This document shows positions 11,938-26,128 of a stretch of 64,000 nucleotides of DNA, one piece after another. A program made the translations under genes and the position numbers. The notes under the pieces are model-generated. The model worked only from the letters and a program-made list of their open reading frames with translations. It made no database searches and was not told where the DNA came from. Location of the stretch: NCBI GenBank assembly GCA_003439945.1, contig QVRM01002079.1:1-64000 (forward strand), in the 5' to 3' direction. Every line of letters starts with the position of its first letter. The first letter of the stretch is position 1. Source of the stretch: Dermanyssus gallinae. Lineage: Eukaryota > Arthropoda > Arachnida > Mesostigmata > Dermanyssidae.

Positions 11938-12012
11938 CTAGCGGTGTCTTCCTTGATTGACTTGAATTGATTCACCAAGCCAGTTAGAGCTTCACTTGTC
12001 GACTGGCTTCAG
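11938..12012. repeat. dispersed repeat, copy 2 (with 8885-8965)
   Basis: Contains CTTCCTTGATTGACTT, GATTCACCAAGCCAGTTAG and AGCTTCACTTGTCGACTGG; see copy 1. Probably a 3'-end fragment of an R1-like LINE. Confidence 0.7.
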
Positions 12013-13149
12013 AACTGGCCGACGTTTCTCTTGGTCGCTCTCGGCCCTTTTCTGCACTCGTCAGAGCCCTTTTTGAACCTCCCTCAACTCGCCCCTTCCC
12101 CCGTTCCCTTCTAGCTTAAGGAAGAGTGGTGACAGGGCCGGAACCGTTCTAGACAGCCTGCTGGCTGATTTGTCTAATTAGCGTCTGGTTGTGTTGTTAC
12201 TTTAGTGTGACGTTGGCTGGCTTGACGCAGCGTCGGTAGCGTGGAGCTGAAGCTAAAGAAGCTAAAGCAAAGACAACTTGGCAAGACACGCTGCTCGCTT
12301 TGTGTGTGGACAGACACCAGTGTTTGTAGTGGGTGAGCTTTGTTCATGAAGTAGCAGTTCCTGTGTTGTGGCTGGTGTACGCCGTCTGTGCATACGTGCC
12401 TATCTGTACGCGCGTGCGTGACATTGTTGTTGTTGTTGTGCAGGCCGGCGATTCGACAGCAGATGTTTACCGACATTTCCTAGCGACGCGTCAGCATTGG
12501 CTGACACAGTGGTGAGTTGCGTGGACACACCTGGACGCACTTCATTTATGCGATGCACAAATACCTAGTTACCACCGGTCCCACATTAGCACGTTACACA
12601 GTCGATAGCTTGACGTTTAATCTGTCGAGCAGCGTCTCACGGGCATCATTCGTGGCAATTTGCCATTATATCGATACTGCTTTCTCGGCCTTCTGTTGCT
12701 GGCTTATTTGATGATGTTTTTCTATGACGACGTGCGTCGGAAGTCATCGGCGTCAACATCATCCTAATCATATCTGGCGATGATCAGCGATGTCTGAGAG
12801 TAAACATCAACCTACTGTGTGGCCTTGAAAGTGAGTTCAGTGTTCAGAAGGAAGCAACAATGAAAGCGAAGCGTCCGTTGCTGACCTGTTTGCTGTCAAT
12901 GAAACGTCGAGGAGACGGCGTAAGCTAATGTTCAGCGTGTAGTGAAAAAAAGTGGAAAATATACATGGTTTCACTGAACCATGTTTGCAACCAAACCGAA
13001 ATGTATGCCGCTAAGTTTATATGTTTTAAGGAATCTTCCATAATGTAATGTAGACGGCAACATTAATATTAACATACAAGGGCGGGTCGAAAAATTATCA
13101 TACATATTTATTCATCAATTCATTTATATTTATTTTACCATAAAATTGG
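12013..13149. other. unassigned
   Basis: No gene recognised. An element edge may begin near 13079 (AAGGGCGGGTCGAAAAATT). Confidence 0.4.
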
Positions 13150-13640
13150 TAGACTGTTGATTCATGCTTCACAATGAGTCACAATGTGACAGTGCGGTCT
13201 CACAGTATGTATCTAAGTTTGGATGATCGGGAGGTTTTGCAAAATTTTGGATAGACAAGTAAATGGTAGCGTCCTACATATTTATAAATATATTATTTAT
13301 TTGGTCTCCCCAACTGTTTTTGAGTCTTTCAAAATTGCTCCCCGCGCTGCAGTGCACTTGTGCTACACTCTTTTTCACTCTTCAAGATGCTTTTTAAACG
13401 CATCTTTCGCAAACGATTTGAGTCACTCAGCAAACGTTTTTTTTTATCTCCTTTGTAGTCTCAAGACGTTATTTCTTCATGTTTTACCTGTGGTAGCAGT
13501 CCACTAAATAGAGAGAGAGCTTGCGGAAATATGAAAATCGAGTGTTGTCATCAAATAATCCGAGATCAGTAAAGATGTGTTCGCTTGTGCGTCGTCAATG
13601 TGTGAGCATTTTGTGTCCAAATTTGTTTGATCAACGCTCT
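13150..13640 (-). pseudogene. decayed mariner transposase, C-terminal half
   Basis: On the minus strand, near 13600, the reading DDAQANTSLLISDYLM matches the mariner DNAPAHTSLLVSDYLM block (second catalytic Asp region). Downstream, KSFAKDAFKKHLEE and HKCTAARGA match the C-terminal W-x-K-C-I region of the family. Several stops and frame changes interrupt it and the third catalytic region is eroded. It is homologous over this span to the relic at 26.5-26.9 kb. Confidence 0.75.
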
Positions 13641-13723
13641 CCTTGAACGCAGTACTGCAAGGACTGTAAACTTCACTGCCAGTCTACTGGCGCTTAAAAT
13701 ATCAGTCACAACTTTTAACTAAC

Positions 13724-13913
13724 CGAGCAAGATGGCTTAGTGGCAAAGCCTTTGCATTTGGGAGGACTGGGTTCGAGACCCAGACCGGCCACTCGTAAAT
13801 TGGTTTGCATGGTTTCCAATTTAGACAAAGTGAATGCTTGAGTGGATTATAAATTAGCCATGACATAAAAAAAACCGTACATGGGCCTTACGGAAAAAAA
13901 ATCCGTAAAGACA
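13724..13913 (+). mobile_element. tRNA-derived SINE, copy 1
   Basis: The head carries an A-box-like TGGCTTAGTGGCAAAGC and a B-box-like GGTTCGAGACC, the latter one base off the consensus GGTTCGANTCC. The head resembles a tRNA-Ala with TGC at the anticodon position, here mutated. A shared body follows (TTGGTTTGCATGGTTTCCAA, TTAGCCATGACAT, CCGTACA, TTACGGAAAAA) and ends A-rich. The same head and body occur at 21061 and 32117. The absence of an acceptor-stem match and the non-tRNA body make it a SINE and not a tRNA gene. Confidence 0.85.
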
Positions 13914-14465
13914 TCTCAAATTCCCTAGCTATCTCCCTTACAGTAGTTCGGCGATTGTTACGTAGAATATCACAAACCTTGTCAACGTTTTTGTTCTATT
14001 ATTGACGTCGAAGACTTTTCTAAACGGGGTAATTTTCGGTCTCCTCACAACCGTCGCGAACGGTACCACGTGTAGATAGTGTCCGGAACACCGCTTAATA
14101 ACCATAAGGGTCGTAACATTTTCACCTCTTTAAAACATATGATTTGGAAAGAACTTGATGCAGCTTCCTTGCTTCTCAATTTTCGGCTCCTCGCCGGGGG
14201 CTCAAAGTTCCCAAACCTCAAATTCCTTAACTTTCTTTAACCATACAATAGAAAGCTGTCACCTGTGTGTAGCTAATGGATGACACTCAAAACAAATCGG
14301 AAGACCTTAGTGGCTTTGATTCTATTTAAATTTTTAGTTCTAGAACTTGCCAATCCGCCTTCGCATTGTTATACATACTCGTAGCATATAATGTCACACC
14401 TGGTCAGCTACAGAAGAGCGGAAAAGGAAACTTCCTGCGTTATCTAGCGGCTAAATGATCGTCTG
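13914..14465. other. unassigned
   Basis: AT-rich DNA with no recognised feature. Confidence 0.4.
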
Positions 14466-14466
14466 A

Positions 14467-14541
<75 letters not shown>
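14466..14541. repeat. (TA)n microsatellite
   Basis: About 75 bases, one acat interruption near the start. Confidence 0.95.
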
Positions 14542-14542
<1 letters not shown>

Positions 14543-14548
<6 letters not shown>

Positions 14549-14600
14549 GTGATAATTTATTAATCGTTTACAATACGTTTGCACACTCGGCAGTGCTCGC
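14543..14600 (-). mobile_element. R2-like retrotransposon 3' tail, TA-flanked
   Basis: These 58 bases are the reverse complement of the 3' tail of the R2-like element at 46147-46204, including GCGAGCACTGCCGAGTGTGC, AAACGTATTGTAAA and AATAAAT-ATCACAATATT, with two or three mismatches. (TA)n lies directly on both sides. I read it as an extremely 5'-truncated insertion. Confidence 0.88.

Positions 14601-14602
<2 letters not shown>

Positions 14603-14632
<30 letters not shown>
14603..14632. repeat. (TA)n microsatellite
   Basis: Flanks the truncated R2-like tail on its 5' side (element orientation is minus). Confidence 0.9.
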
Positions 14633-14634
<2 letters not shown>

Positions 14635-14661
14635 ATTTTTTTTTATAGAGCCGGTCTTTTT

Positions 14662-14910
14662 AGACGTCAAAAATATTTAAATTCAACAAGTCATCATTAG
14701 CAGCTCAAAGTCTCTATAATTAACACGTTTTCAGCAATCGTAACATTTAAAGGTATTTTGTAAAGAAAATGCATACATATATATTCTTGTAACTGTCTTT
14801 TCGAGGCGGCTAATTTATTTAAATTCAATAAAACCTAATTGAGCCTAAAAAGTCAATACAATTACACATTTTCAACAATTGTAACGATTAAGAGCATTTT
14901 ACAAAAAAGG
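14662..14910. repeat. diverged direct repeat of about 105 bases
   Basis: The interval 14665-14770 (TTTAAATTCAACAAGTC ... TTTTCAGCAATCGTAAC ... GGTATTTTGTAAAGAAAA) resembles 14812-14910 (TTTAAATTCAATAAAACC ... TTTTCAACAATTGTAAC ... GAGCATTTTACAAAAAA) in the same orientation. Identity is moderate and the origin unknown. Confidence 0.5.
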
Positions 14911-15389
14911 CTGTCGCCCGTGTCTGTTTGGTCTTGTGAGTGTGTCAACACCTTACATATTACATAATGGTGTTTAGTAGAGTTTTAATGTTTTAATTGT
15001 GCCGGCAGGCTTATCCAAATACACATGTTTTTTAATATATCCGGTGAAATTAGACAAATCTGTTGTTTGAGCTTGGGATTGCATTCCTTACTAGATAACT
15101 CTATAACACATCTAAACAGATGAGGAAATCTAGCATTTATGTTTACCAGGTGATAACTAAGCATCGAGTAATTTGTCGTAAACCTTGTATATGGGTATGT
15201 TACAACATTGTTTGCAGCAACTTCTGGTAAGGGAGGTTTTATTAGAAGTAGCCCCGAAATGGGTACGATTCCTGCTATAATGTGTCCCTATGCTATATAT
15301 GTATATTCCATAAAAGTGCAATATATCTTCATCTTTCTATATGTTCTATAAGCACAGTCTGGTATCATTACATTTGTTTAACGGCAGGT
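14911..15389. other. unassigned AT-rich DNA
   Basis: No recognised feature. Confidence 0.4.
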
Positions 15390-16475
15390 TTTTAACTTTC
15401 GTATTTGCATAATAACCCAAGGCAAGTGCACTACAGTTAATGTTAAGTGGTGGTTTAGCAGCGTACCCCATCTTTATTTCCATGATTTTCGTTTTTTACA
15501 CTGAGACATTGAGGGTTGATTCGCCATAACCAGACAAACTTGTTTTTATTCTTTAGCATTGCCCCAATGAAGTTTCGAACATCAATGCTTGCATCTTCAG
15601 TACTTCGCTCTTTCTTTGAGTCCAAATTGGCCCGGACAGATAATGTGTTATTCAATGAAATCAGAATCAGTCGTACTCTCGTTCTGAGTGAAATGATTTC
15701 TTCTGATTCAATGAATCAGAAGAAATCATTTCACTCAGAACGAGAGTACGACAAGTTTATTTAATGTTTCATATGTTAATAGTCAAATAATGGTTGTTAC
15801 TGCTACGGCATTTCTGGCAGTCCTTCCCCCAGCGATGGAAGCGACTCCACTACCGCCACTGCATTACCACCAGTTGTAATCGAATCTGATGTTTTTTAGA
15901 GGCTTTTGCCAAATATAACCGTAATAGACATAAATCTAATGTTATCAAATCTGACCTCTTTATGAAGCGGTGTAACTAAAGATGATTTAAATATCGCAAG
16001 GAACGATCCAGTTTGATGACATAACTCATAAAGATGTTCCAAAAATGGTGCCAGATCATCTGCATTTTCTTTTACCAGTTTTGTAGAAATCTTATCAGTT
16101 CCTTCAGTTGCTTTTAAGATCTTATCAGTTTCTTCAAGTAAGTTTTCTTAGCAGTTTAATAGCTTGCAGTACTTAAGTTAGGAATGATGTTTTAAGGATT
16201 ATTTTTGTTGTTGGGTCTTTATGATCAGTTAAAGCTGTTTTACTACTGGTCTTTGCGAATTCCGCAATGTTAGCTCCAATCTGTTCTAGATATCTATTGA
16301 GACCATCTAGTTTGTCTTTAAGCGATTCCTCAGAAATTCTTGCAGATTTTTAATGGAAAACTGCTTAGCATTGGAACTCCTGATTATCTCGAAAGCTCGT
16401 TTCGTATCTTTTTTCGAAGCTAAACACTTCGCCTTTTTTGTAGCGTGCATATCCACGCTAAATATGTATATATAT
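15390..16475 (-). pseudogene. decayed Jockey/CR1-like LINE reverse transcriptase
   Basis: On the minus strand the region 16130-15950 reads KATEGTDKISTKLVKEN, then LAPFLEHLYELCHQTGSF and KSSLVTPLHKE, the N-terminal RT blocks of Jockey/CR1/L2 elements (T-G-x-D-x-I ... L ... S-G-x-F-P ... V-x-P-I-x-K). Upstream, near 16330-16210, NRYLEQIGANIAEF fits the pre-RT F-x-x-I-G region. Downstream blocks dissolve into frameshifts, and a perfect palindrome interrupts the 15.67 kb part. The element is dead. Confidence 0.7.
15670..15752. repeat. perfect 41-bp inverted repeat with 1-base spacer
   Basis: 15670-15710 (GTCGTACTCTCGTTCTGAG...) is followed, after a single A at 15711, by its exact reverse complement at 15712-15752 (...CTCAGAACGAGAGTACGAC). 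I found no mismatch. Such a structure could extrude as a cruciform. It is too perfect and its loop too short for a usual animal microRNA precursor. Confidence 0.95.
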
Positions 16476-16567
16476 TGCCTGACCATGCATCTGTGCAAGC
16501 AGAAAGGCGACTAGCATCTCAGACTGTGGCGTTACTTGTACCTGGAGTGTATACTTAATGAAGTGAT

Positions 16568-16572
<5 letters not shown>
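16476..16572. other. unassigned
   Basis: Short spacer before a (TA)n tract. Confidence 0.4.

Positions 16573-16638
<66 letters not shown>
16573..16638. repeat. (TA)n microsatellite
   Basis: About 65 bases uninterrupted. Confidence 0.95.
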
Positions 16639-16640
<2 letters not shown>

Positions 16641-16819
16641 GAATACTGCATCGACAAAAATTATCCGCGAGACTCTGCGGGTGGGTAAGCGACGCTAGGG
16701 AACTTGTGAGTTTCGAGTGGAGACGTCGTCGGAAGGTGTGAGCGAAAGGTCGTCCATTCGAAAGCGACGATGCTGACGTAGCTCAAGTTTCGCCAACGAA
16801 GTATTGCTTCCGCGTCAAG

Positions 16820-17010
16820 TTTTTGCTGTTGTTGCACTGTTGTTGGTATGATGGTTGCCGCAGTGTTATTATTGTTGATGTTGTGGTTGTTGTCGTTGTT
16901 GCCGTTGTTGTTGTTGTTGTTGCTGTTTTTACTGCTGGTTTTGGTTGTCAACTTTTTGTTGTTGTCATTGTTCTGGGGATTATTGTCATCACAACATTTG
17001 CTTTTGTTCT
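16820..17010. repeat. GTT-rich trinucleotide tract
   Basis: GTT/GCT-rich; answered by an AAC-rich patch at 17218-17285. Repetitive Val/Leu and Asn frames are not reported as genes. Confidence 0.8.
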
Positions 17011-17217
17011 TGTTCGTTGTCAATACTATCGCTGTTGTCTGTATAACCTATATCTGTTTTGACAACCATCTAGTTAATTATTAATTAGCCCATTAAATGA
17101 TGGATGACCGACGGGCTGCCGATGCAATGTAGCGCGGTTTTCCTCTTTGGCCACTGGCAAATCCAGCCGATGGACGAAAAGCAACCGCTGGCTGTCCTAC
17201 TCGATCGACATCCACGT

Positions 17218-17285
17218 GACAATAACGAGAATAATAACAACAACAATAACAACAAACACAACAGAAACAACAACAAGAATTATAA
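17218..17285. repeat. AAC-rich trinucleotide tract
   Basis: Runs of aacaacaac with aat interruptions. Confidence 0.8.
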
Positions 17286-18665
17286 TGAAGTAATGCGACT
17301 ACAATAGATCCAAACCACCACCACTACCACCCCCTACGGCGTCTGCTTGGTTAGACCTGCTTCGGGTGGGCTAGAGCCGATTACAGATGTATCAACTTAT
17401 CGATACCTACCTTACTAACGATTGCCTGCTCACCATATTTATTTGCGCGCCGAGAACCTGCCCTACACTAGTGGCATCAGTGCGCCATTGATTAGAACAG
17501 TTAGTATACTGTACAATATCGATGCTGCATTTTGTCGATCATCTAATGTACGGGTGTCTGTTCTTCTGCTGCGTACCCGCAGGTGATGTGTGTTTTGAAA
17601 CTGCAATATATCATTTCCGTGCATTGAAACTACGAAAAGATTGGGCGTGAATTCAAACCGCAATTAACTTACCGTGCGTCTTATTTCGAAAAAGAAATAA
17701 GTGACAAATTCGAATCGGTGACATTTTTGAACACACTATCTGCTATCTGTTGAGGGACACCAACGTGACGTGAGTGGGACATAAGGCTAAGGAGATACGA
17801 GCAAACTAACACCGCTGGATCCATGACGGCCGTGATATGAAGTAGTGTAATCGTTGTTGTTGTTGCTGTTATCGTAGCGATTCCAACCAATGATGGAAAC
17901 GGCATTGCCTTTTCCTTGTCGGTATTTAGTTACAGGTATGCACATGCTTTACTAAGATGCTGTATGCCTTAACTACCTATGAAAACTTTTCGGGCAACTA
18001 AGCTGATGCATGCCGTCGGTGTCAGGCTGTCGAAGTGATGCCGCGCAATTCCGTGCCAGAGGGAGTTCCGGATTAGTCGGTCTGTAAATCTCACACAAGA
18101 TCCCGCTGCACGAGCATCACGCATTCCCGAGACCCCTCATATAGAAAAAAAACTCATACAGGCTGTTAATGCCAATTACATTTCCGCATGTCACGCATAC
18201 CCGTTTATTTTACGCGGATACAGGTGCTCTTTCAAAAGCCCGGGATCAAGCTTAACCCTGACCCTGCTATCTGCAGGGCGCCTGCCTAATTTTTACGGAC
18301 TATTTTTTAATTGATATTGGTCACCAGGGATTTGGAAAATAACCGAACTGAGTTTTAAAGAGGATGCATAGCAGACTCGCGCTAGATTTATCGCTCTTCT
18401 TAGTCTAACCAACCGACCACCTTAAATCACAGGTAAGCTTGCCTTCTCCTCTGTTTTGCTGTGCAACTTTATAGTATGTTCATCGCCCATAATTCGCTCA
18501 GTCGGGTATAGATCTGTTTGTGTACTGCGAAAAATATAGATCTTCAATCTTCATGACGTTTATTTTCACCTTGGTTAGGCATATTGTAAAAGTTTCATTT
18601 ACATAAACGTGCCAGTACACATGTTTCCGGTCCGAGGAGAATCTCCTCTCCGATGTCCTCATGAT

Positions 18666-18671
<6 letters not shown>
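17286..18671. other. unassigned intergenic DNA
   Basis: No gene recognised. The segment 18230-18500 shares short words (CAAGCTTAACCCTGACC, AAGCTTGCCTTCTCC) with the inverted-repeat region near 20.2 kb and may be relic mobile DNA; I cannot assign it. Confidence 0.4.

Positions 18672-18706
<35 letters not shown>
18672..18706. repeat. (TA)n microsatellite
   Basis: About 35 bases. Confidence 0.9.
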
Positions 18707-18709
<3 letters not shown>

Positions 18710-18769
18710 TGTGTATACAGGCATAGTGTTACCTCTAAATGCATCACCTTGAATAATAATTTAATGGAT

Positions 18770-18956
18770 TATTGTTATTATTATTATTATTGACTGAGGC
18801 AACGCGATTTCGGTGCTCGGAACTATGAAAGACTGGATGGACCCGCGTCTTCGCGTCAGGGGTCGGGCAAGACTCCCAGTCGGACACGAGTGATAGATGA
18901 GAAGTGAGCCATCGGCACCGTGGATTTAAACATTCACAATTATTATTATTATTATT
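18770..18956. other. 147-base block enclosed by (TTA)n on both sides
   Basis: (TTA)n at 18770-18791 and (ATT)n at 18938-18956 flank a non-repetitive, GC-richer block (18792-18938). Its minus strand runs from an AAT tract through TGTGAATGTTTAAATCC to TAATAATAA. TAA-repeat targeting is known for Dong-type R4-clade elements, so a truncated insertion of that kind is conceivable. I see no coding evidence. Confidence 0.5.
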
Positions 18957-19259
18957 TTCTGTCCGAGCATTTTTCTCCACAGTTGCCTTGCTAGAGACAG
19001 TTGTTTATTCTGTCTTGTGTTGGTTTATTTCACTGTTCTACTAAGGGAACACAGGAGGCGCTAACACGCGTCTGCTTAGTAGACTTTTAATAGCTAGCGT
19101 TCCATGCTTTGAATAGACATAGTGGTTACCCTATTGGAGTCGGCGGAGAAGGAAGTAGGCGAATGGTCAGACTTGCGTGAAGGCAAAATGTTGTGTAGTC
19201 GACAGCATCGTCATTCAGTGATCTTTCCTTAATGTTCTTGACCTTAGACGCACTCTCTC

Positions 19260-19260
<1 letters not shown>
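18957..19260. other. unassigned
   Basis: No recognised feature. Confidence 0.4.

Positions 19261-19328
<68 letters not shown>
19261..19328. repeat. (TA)n microsatellite
   Basis: About 65 bases. Confidence 0.95.
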
Positions 19329-19331
<3 letters not shown>

Positions 19332-20053
19332 AGTTTTCCCGCGCACGCGCGATTTTCCCTTTCTATTCTAGGTGCAGGCAAAGCCGACGTGTTCATCAGC
19401 TAGGATCGCCGCTGGAGGTTTTTCTGCATTCTGTGCTGCGACTTTCACCAACGGTGCACGTGGCTGTTTGGCTCCTTTCGGCTAAAGCAAGGTCCGCTGT
19501 GAAGGTGTGTATGACTGGCCTCGTGCTGGCATCGATCAATCTCATTCTATCCCGTCTCCTAGTGTTATTCCGGGAACATATAGCCTATTAATTTTGATCA
19601 TAACCATTGAGCTTATGGTTGTGATATACAAACGTATTGAGAGAGAGTTATCTTGAGTACTGCTTACAGTAATGCCGCGTGGCTGCTTCGATTGTGTTTG
19701 CCATGTCCCAAACGAAAATTTCCGTGTTACTGTCGATAGGCGTCTGAATATAGATTTGCGTGTTTTGACAAACTACCGGAGTCTCTGAGCAGCTAAGTGC
19801 ACGTAGGCCGTCATCGACACTATCTCCGCATGTCTTACTGGGCAAAAGCTCGAATGTGTAAAATACCCTATTCCAATAGACTCAGTCATGCAAGAAATCA
19901 AGCATGGTGTCTAGGTTTAAAGATGGCACAGTTTGAGCCAGCCTGCACAGAGAGTATCGCTAGCGAGTTAAACGATCGCTCGTCTATAATGTGACATTCG
20001 ACTGCCGAAGATATTTTTTTACTGAAACCATTCTACCATATTCGTATGATATT
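19329..20053. other. unassigned
   Basis: No recognised feature. Confidence 0.4.
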
Positions 20054-20420
20054 GATAGATGGCAAACGAGGTTTTCTGGAGGAAAATAGATTTTATTCCA
20101 AGGCAGTGCATCTTCAGGCGGCATTGTATTTTCGACTTTCCAGAACCAGGACTTTCCTTTCGAAGAACTTGGACTTAGTCTAACTCTGACCCTCATTTGT
20201 CCCCTGATGAGCAAGCTTGCCTCTTGCTCTTGTCTCGCCGTGCAGCTTAACCTTCAGAATTTTTTGAACGAACTTAGTTAGTATTCGGTAGGTGCGCTGC
20301 ACTGCAAGTACTCGAATCATTGCGATTTCAGACTTGTCGTCGAAAATACAATGCCGCCTGAGGATGCATTGCCTTGGAATACAATCTCTTTTCCTCCAGA
20401 AAACCTCGTTTGTCATCTAG
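20054..20420. repeat. inverted repeat, about 82-base arms and 200-base spacer
   Basis: The left arm 20054-20136 (GATAGATGGCAAACGAGG ... GCATTGTATTTTCGAC) is answered by its reverse complement at 20339-20420 (GTCGAAAATACAATGC ... CCTCGTTTGTCATCTAGATC) with about five or six mismatches. Either arm can be read as a short peptide with NTMPPEDALPW, which may be a scrap of a mobile-element protein. The whole could fold as a long hairpin. Confidence 0.85.
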
Positions 20421-21024
20421 ATCACAAGAAATTATTTTTCTACCTACTGGAACCTTGCTAGCTTAATGCCGCTTTTGTCCAGCAGACTTGTAACAGGGAG
20501 GTCTTCTTTTCTTCCAAGATCCGCCGATAGCAATAACTTTAAATTTTGCGCCGTTAGGCATCGATGTGGGCCTTATTTATATTGTAGCTACTTAACTTTG
20601 TGCGTGTATAAGCCTTTATATCGGTCGACCCGTCAAGTCTTGAGCGAGCCTTCTAGGCATATGAGAGACAAAACCTGATATACCAAACCCAAACAGAGCT
20701 GAACCCAAAGGCTTTCCCTGTTGAACACCATTGTCAGGGAGGCTAGACGCCAGCGTGTCCCAGAAGAAGAGCGAAGGCTCTTTACACTCGTTGTTGCTGA
20801 CTAGTGGCTCTAGAGCAGCGACCTTGTGTTCCTTGCTCTGCAGAAGTAAGTTTTTGCAAATTGTGGTCTTTCTGCTTCACTAAATGCTCGAGCTGCGCGG
20901 ACTCTCGCCTCGCCGGTCCCACCTTTGTCTGCTACACCGATCTGGCGTGGCCTTGGTGCAGCCACTAGGATATTATTTCAAAGATTAAGCCTCATTTGTC
21001 ACCAGTCAATCGAATTAGCCCTAG
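20421..21024. other. unassigned
   Basis: No recognised gene. Confidence 0.4.

Positions 21025-21060
<36 letters not shown>
21025..21060. repeat. (TA)n microsatellite
   Basis: Directly precedes SINE copy 2. Confidence 0.95.
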
Positions 21061-21063
<3 letters not shown>

Positions 21064-21284
21064 GCAAAATGAGCAAAATGGCTTAGTGGCAAAGCTTTGC
21101 CTTGCATTCGGGAGGACTGGGTTCAAGACCCAGACCGGCCACTTTTATATTGGTTTGCAGGGTCTCCAATTTAAACAAGATAAATGCCGGGGTGGATTAA
21201 AAATGAGCATGACATGAAAAAACCGTACACGGGCAATAGCCTTACGGAAAAATCTAAATAAAGAAGAAAAATATAAAAAAAAAA
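21061..21284 (+). mobile_element. tRNA-derived SINE, copy 2, TA-flanked
   Basis: Same family as 13724 and 32117. A-box-like ATGGCTTAGTGGCAAAGC and B-box-like GGTTCAAGACC are present, and the anticodon-position TTGCATT is intact. The body words GGTTTGCAGGGTCTCCAA, AAATGAGCATGACATG and CCGTACACGG follow, and the tail is A-rich, ending in AAAAAAAAAA next to (TA)n at 21285-21298. Its start touches (TA)n at 21025-21060, so both flanks are TA repeats. The body lies 5' of the aldehyde dehydrogenase gene. Confidence 0.87.
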
Positions 21285-21677
21285 ATATATATATATATAA
21301 GTAGGGCTGACTAAAAGCATAGTTGTACAATACTTACTTGACTAGTTTCAAAGGAAGAAAGTGGACTCGTGTACCACATACTTAAGAATTTTAACTTTTT
21401 TGCTACTCCATAAGAAAACTAGTGTCATTAATATCGATAGATACGTGGGTCATTCGATTCGTGAGACAATTCTCGCCGCAAAACGTCGCCATTCGTCCTA
21501 CTTTCTCGTAGAGCCGAAGGAAAACATCGTTGGAAACGCCGCTGAACTAAGTGTGCATGCTTTCAGTGTGTAGGCTAACACAAATACATTTCTTACTTTT
21601 CCACAATAAGTGGAAGAAGCAATCCAAATGAATTAACCAAATCGATTGTTTTTTTTCTTTTGTCGAACGCTGGGCAG

Positions 21678-24333
<2,656 letters not shown>

Positions 24334-24585
24334 TTGCAGGCCCATTGTTGTGGGGACAACAGATATTGACTCCAGCTCCACTACAGCGCTCGAGGTTGAG
24401 GCTGAAAGCAGAGCTTCTGTCGTGAAAATTAGAAACCGTTTTAACTCTTGATAAAACGATTGCAACGCATGCTGATGTGATGCAGTTGAAAAACTTAGTT
24501 ACTTTATCCACAGTGCGCTTATTGTGCCAGTGCGATAGTGCGACAAGAGCTGTCGTGCAAACACACTCAGAAGACTAGTATAAGT

Positions 24586-24591
24586 AATAAA
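24586..24591 (+). terminator. candidate polyadenylation signal
   Basis: AATAAA about 250 bases after the aldehyde dehydrogenase stop codon, the first canonical hexamer downstream. Confidence 0.5.
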
Positions 24592-26094
24592 AACATCGAT
24601 CAATAGTTTGCTTCATAGACAAATTCAACAGTGGCACCGTGTTTACGCTGTAGCGCCATATGCTACAATGATGGTACAACAAAGCTGTGTGCAACGTCGT
24701 GTCTCATCGTAAAGATGTGCACTTTGTTCCTCATCTCCTATTAAATACAACTCATTTTACATGCGTCGTTTATGCGTTATTTTTTGTTCACCTTCCAACC
24801 CAACATATAAGGCACGAAACGTAGCCACCTATATATATATATATACTTCCTTAATAAAAGGTATATATATCCTTTAAACGGTTTTCACCCTGCTCCTGTC
24901 TGATCGTTGGCTCCCCTTAAGGACCCAGCATTTGCTGCAATCCATTATTCACTAAGTTTCGATGCCTTTTGGGCAATTTATCTATTAAACAAATTATTAA
25001 AGAATCCTGAAAAAAATAAACGCTTTTAGGTATTACTACAGAGGGACAAATAGTGATTTTGGTCACATTAGTGTGGGTTCGTACCGACATTATGACGATA
25101 CCATAAAATACGTAAGCAGTCAGCATCATTTTCTACAGGATCCCCGAGCGATGAATGGTTGAGGCGTCGTTGAGTTGGTTCCGGCATCATAAACGCTATC
25201 CCCAGTTGGGGCAGTGCAGAAGAGTGCAGAAGGAAAAAGGAGAGAAAAAGTTTTCTCAACGGGAAGCTCAATTACAAGCGCAAAACTCAGAGCTGCCACG
25301 AAAGCGCCGAGTATTGACACGGCAAGCCTTTCGTTTTGTTGGGTCTTTGTTTAGGTTGAACGCGCATTGGCTAGACGAGACAAGGCGGGCCGATCGAGCT
25401 GACGGCGGCATTTTCGCTTACCTTCGAGGCCCGGCCGGGCGATCTAGACGATTCGTAGACAATGTTTAAGGAGGTGCGGGGAGCGGAGGGGAGAAGAAGA
25501 TGAGCTAGTTGGACCGCCCCAGGCGGGTCGAAAAAGACCAGCCATTGGTTTAACCGCTTTTCCCTCTACGACCCGCGCTCGTTCGAGTCGCTGCTTTTGC
25601 TGGCTCTGGGTCCTTGTTGAGCTGCTGCAGCTACTCTACTACGCTATTGTTATTGTTGTTGTCGTCGTTACCGTTAACCTTCCAGCCTTCTGTTGTTCCC
25701 TGTTTACCTGCCTAGGCGAGTCGAGACGAAACTCGCGTCTTTCTTCAACCGAGCCAAGTTTGGCAACGGTTTAGTGAGAAAGCATCCGGCACGGGGGGGA
25801 CGCACCTGCGAGCCGACTAATGGTTCTCCCGCTCATCTACATCGGTCTCGTGACATCGTACACCGTACACCGTTGCAATCGTACGAGGGTCGTTAGGTCG
25901 TACAAGTGAAAGTAGTCGTACCAACTAACCGGCGTAGTCAAAACAGAGGTAGTACTATACAGAGTACTTGCCGTGGTCCCCGTGTTGCACCCGATTCTCG
26001 GGTTTTCGTCGCAGCTCAAGTAGTAGTGGTAGTAACGTCGCCCCTGTTGTTGCTATTGCTAAGCGTTGTTGTTGTTGTTGAACCCGAGCAGGAG

Positions 26095-26128
<34 letters not shown>

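Noticed and set aside
13724..13800. A functional tRNA gene
   Set aside because: It has A- and B-box similarity but no paired acceptor stem, and the same head with a non-tRNA body occurs three times.
15670..15752. microRNA precursor
   Set aside because: The stem is perfect with a 1-base loop, unlike animal precursors; there is no evidence of a mature arm.
15516..15764. 82-codon plus-strand frame as a gene
   Set aside because: It overlaps the palindrome and runs antisense to a LINE relic.
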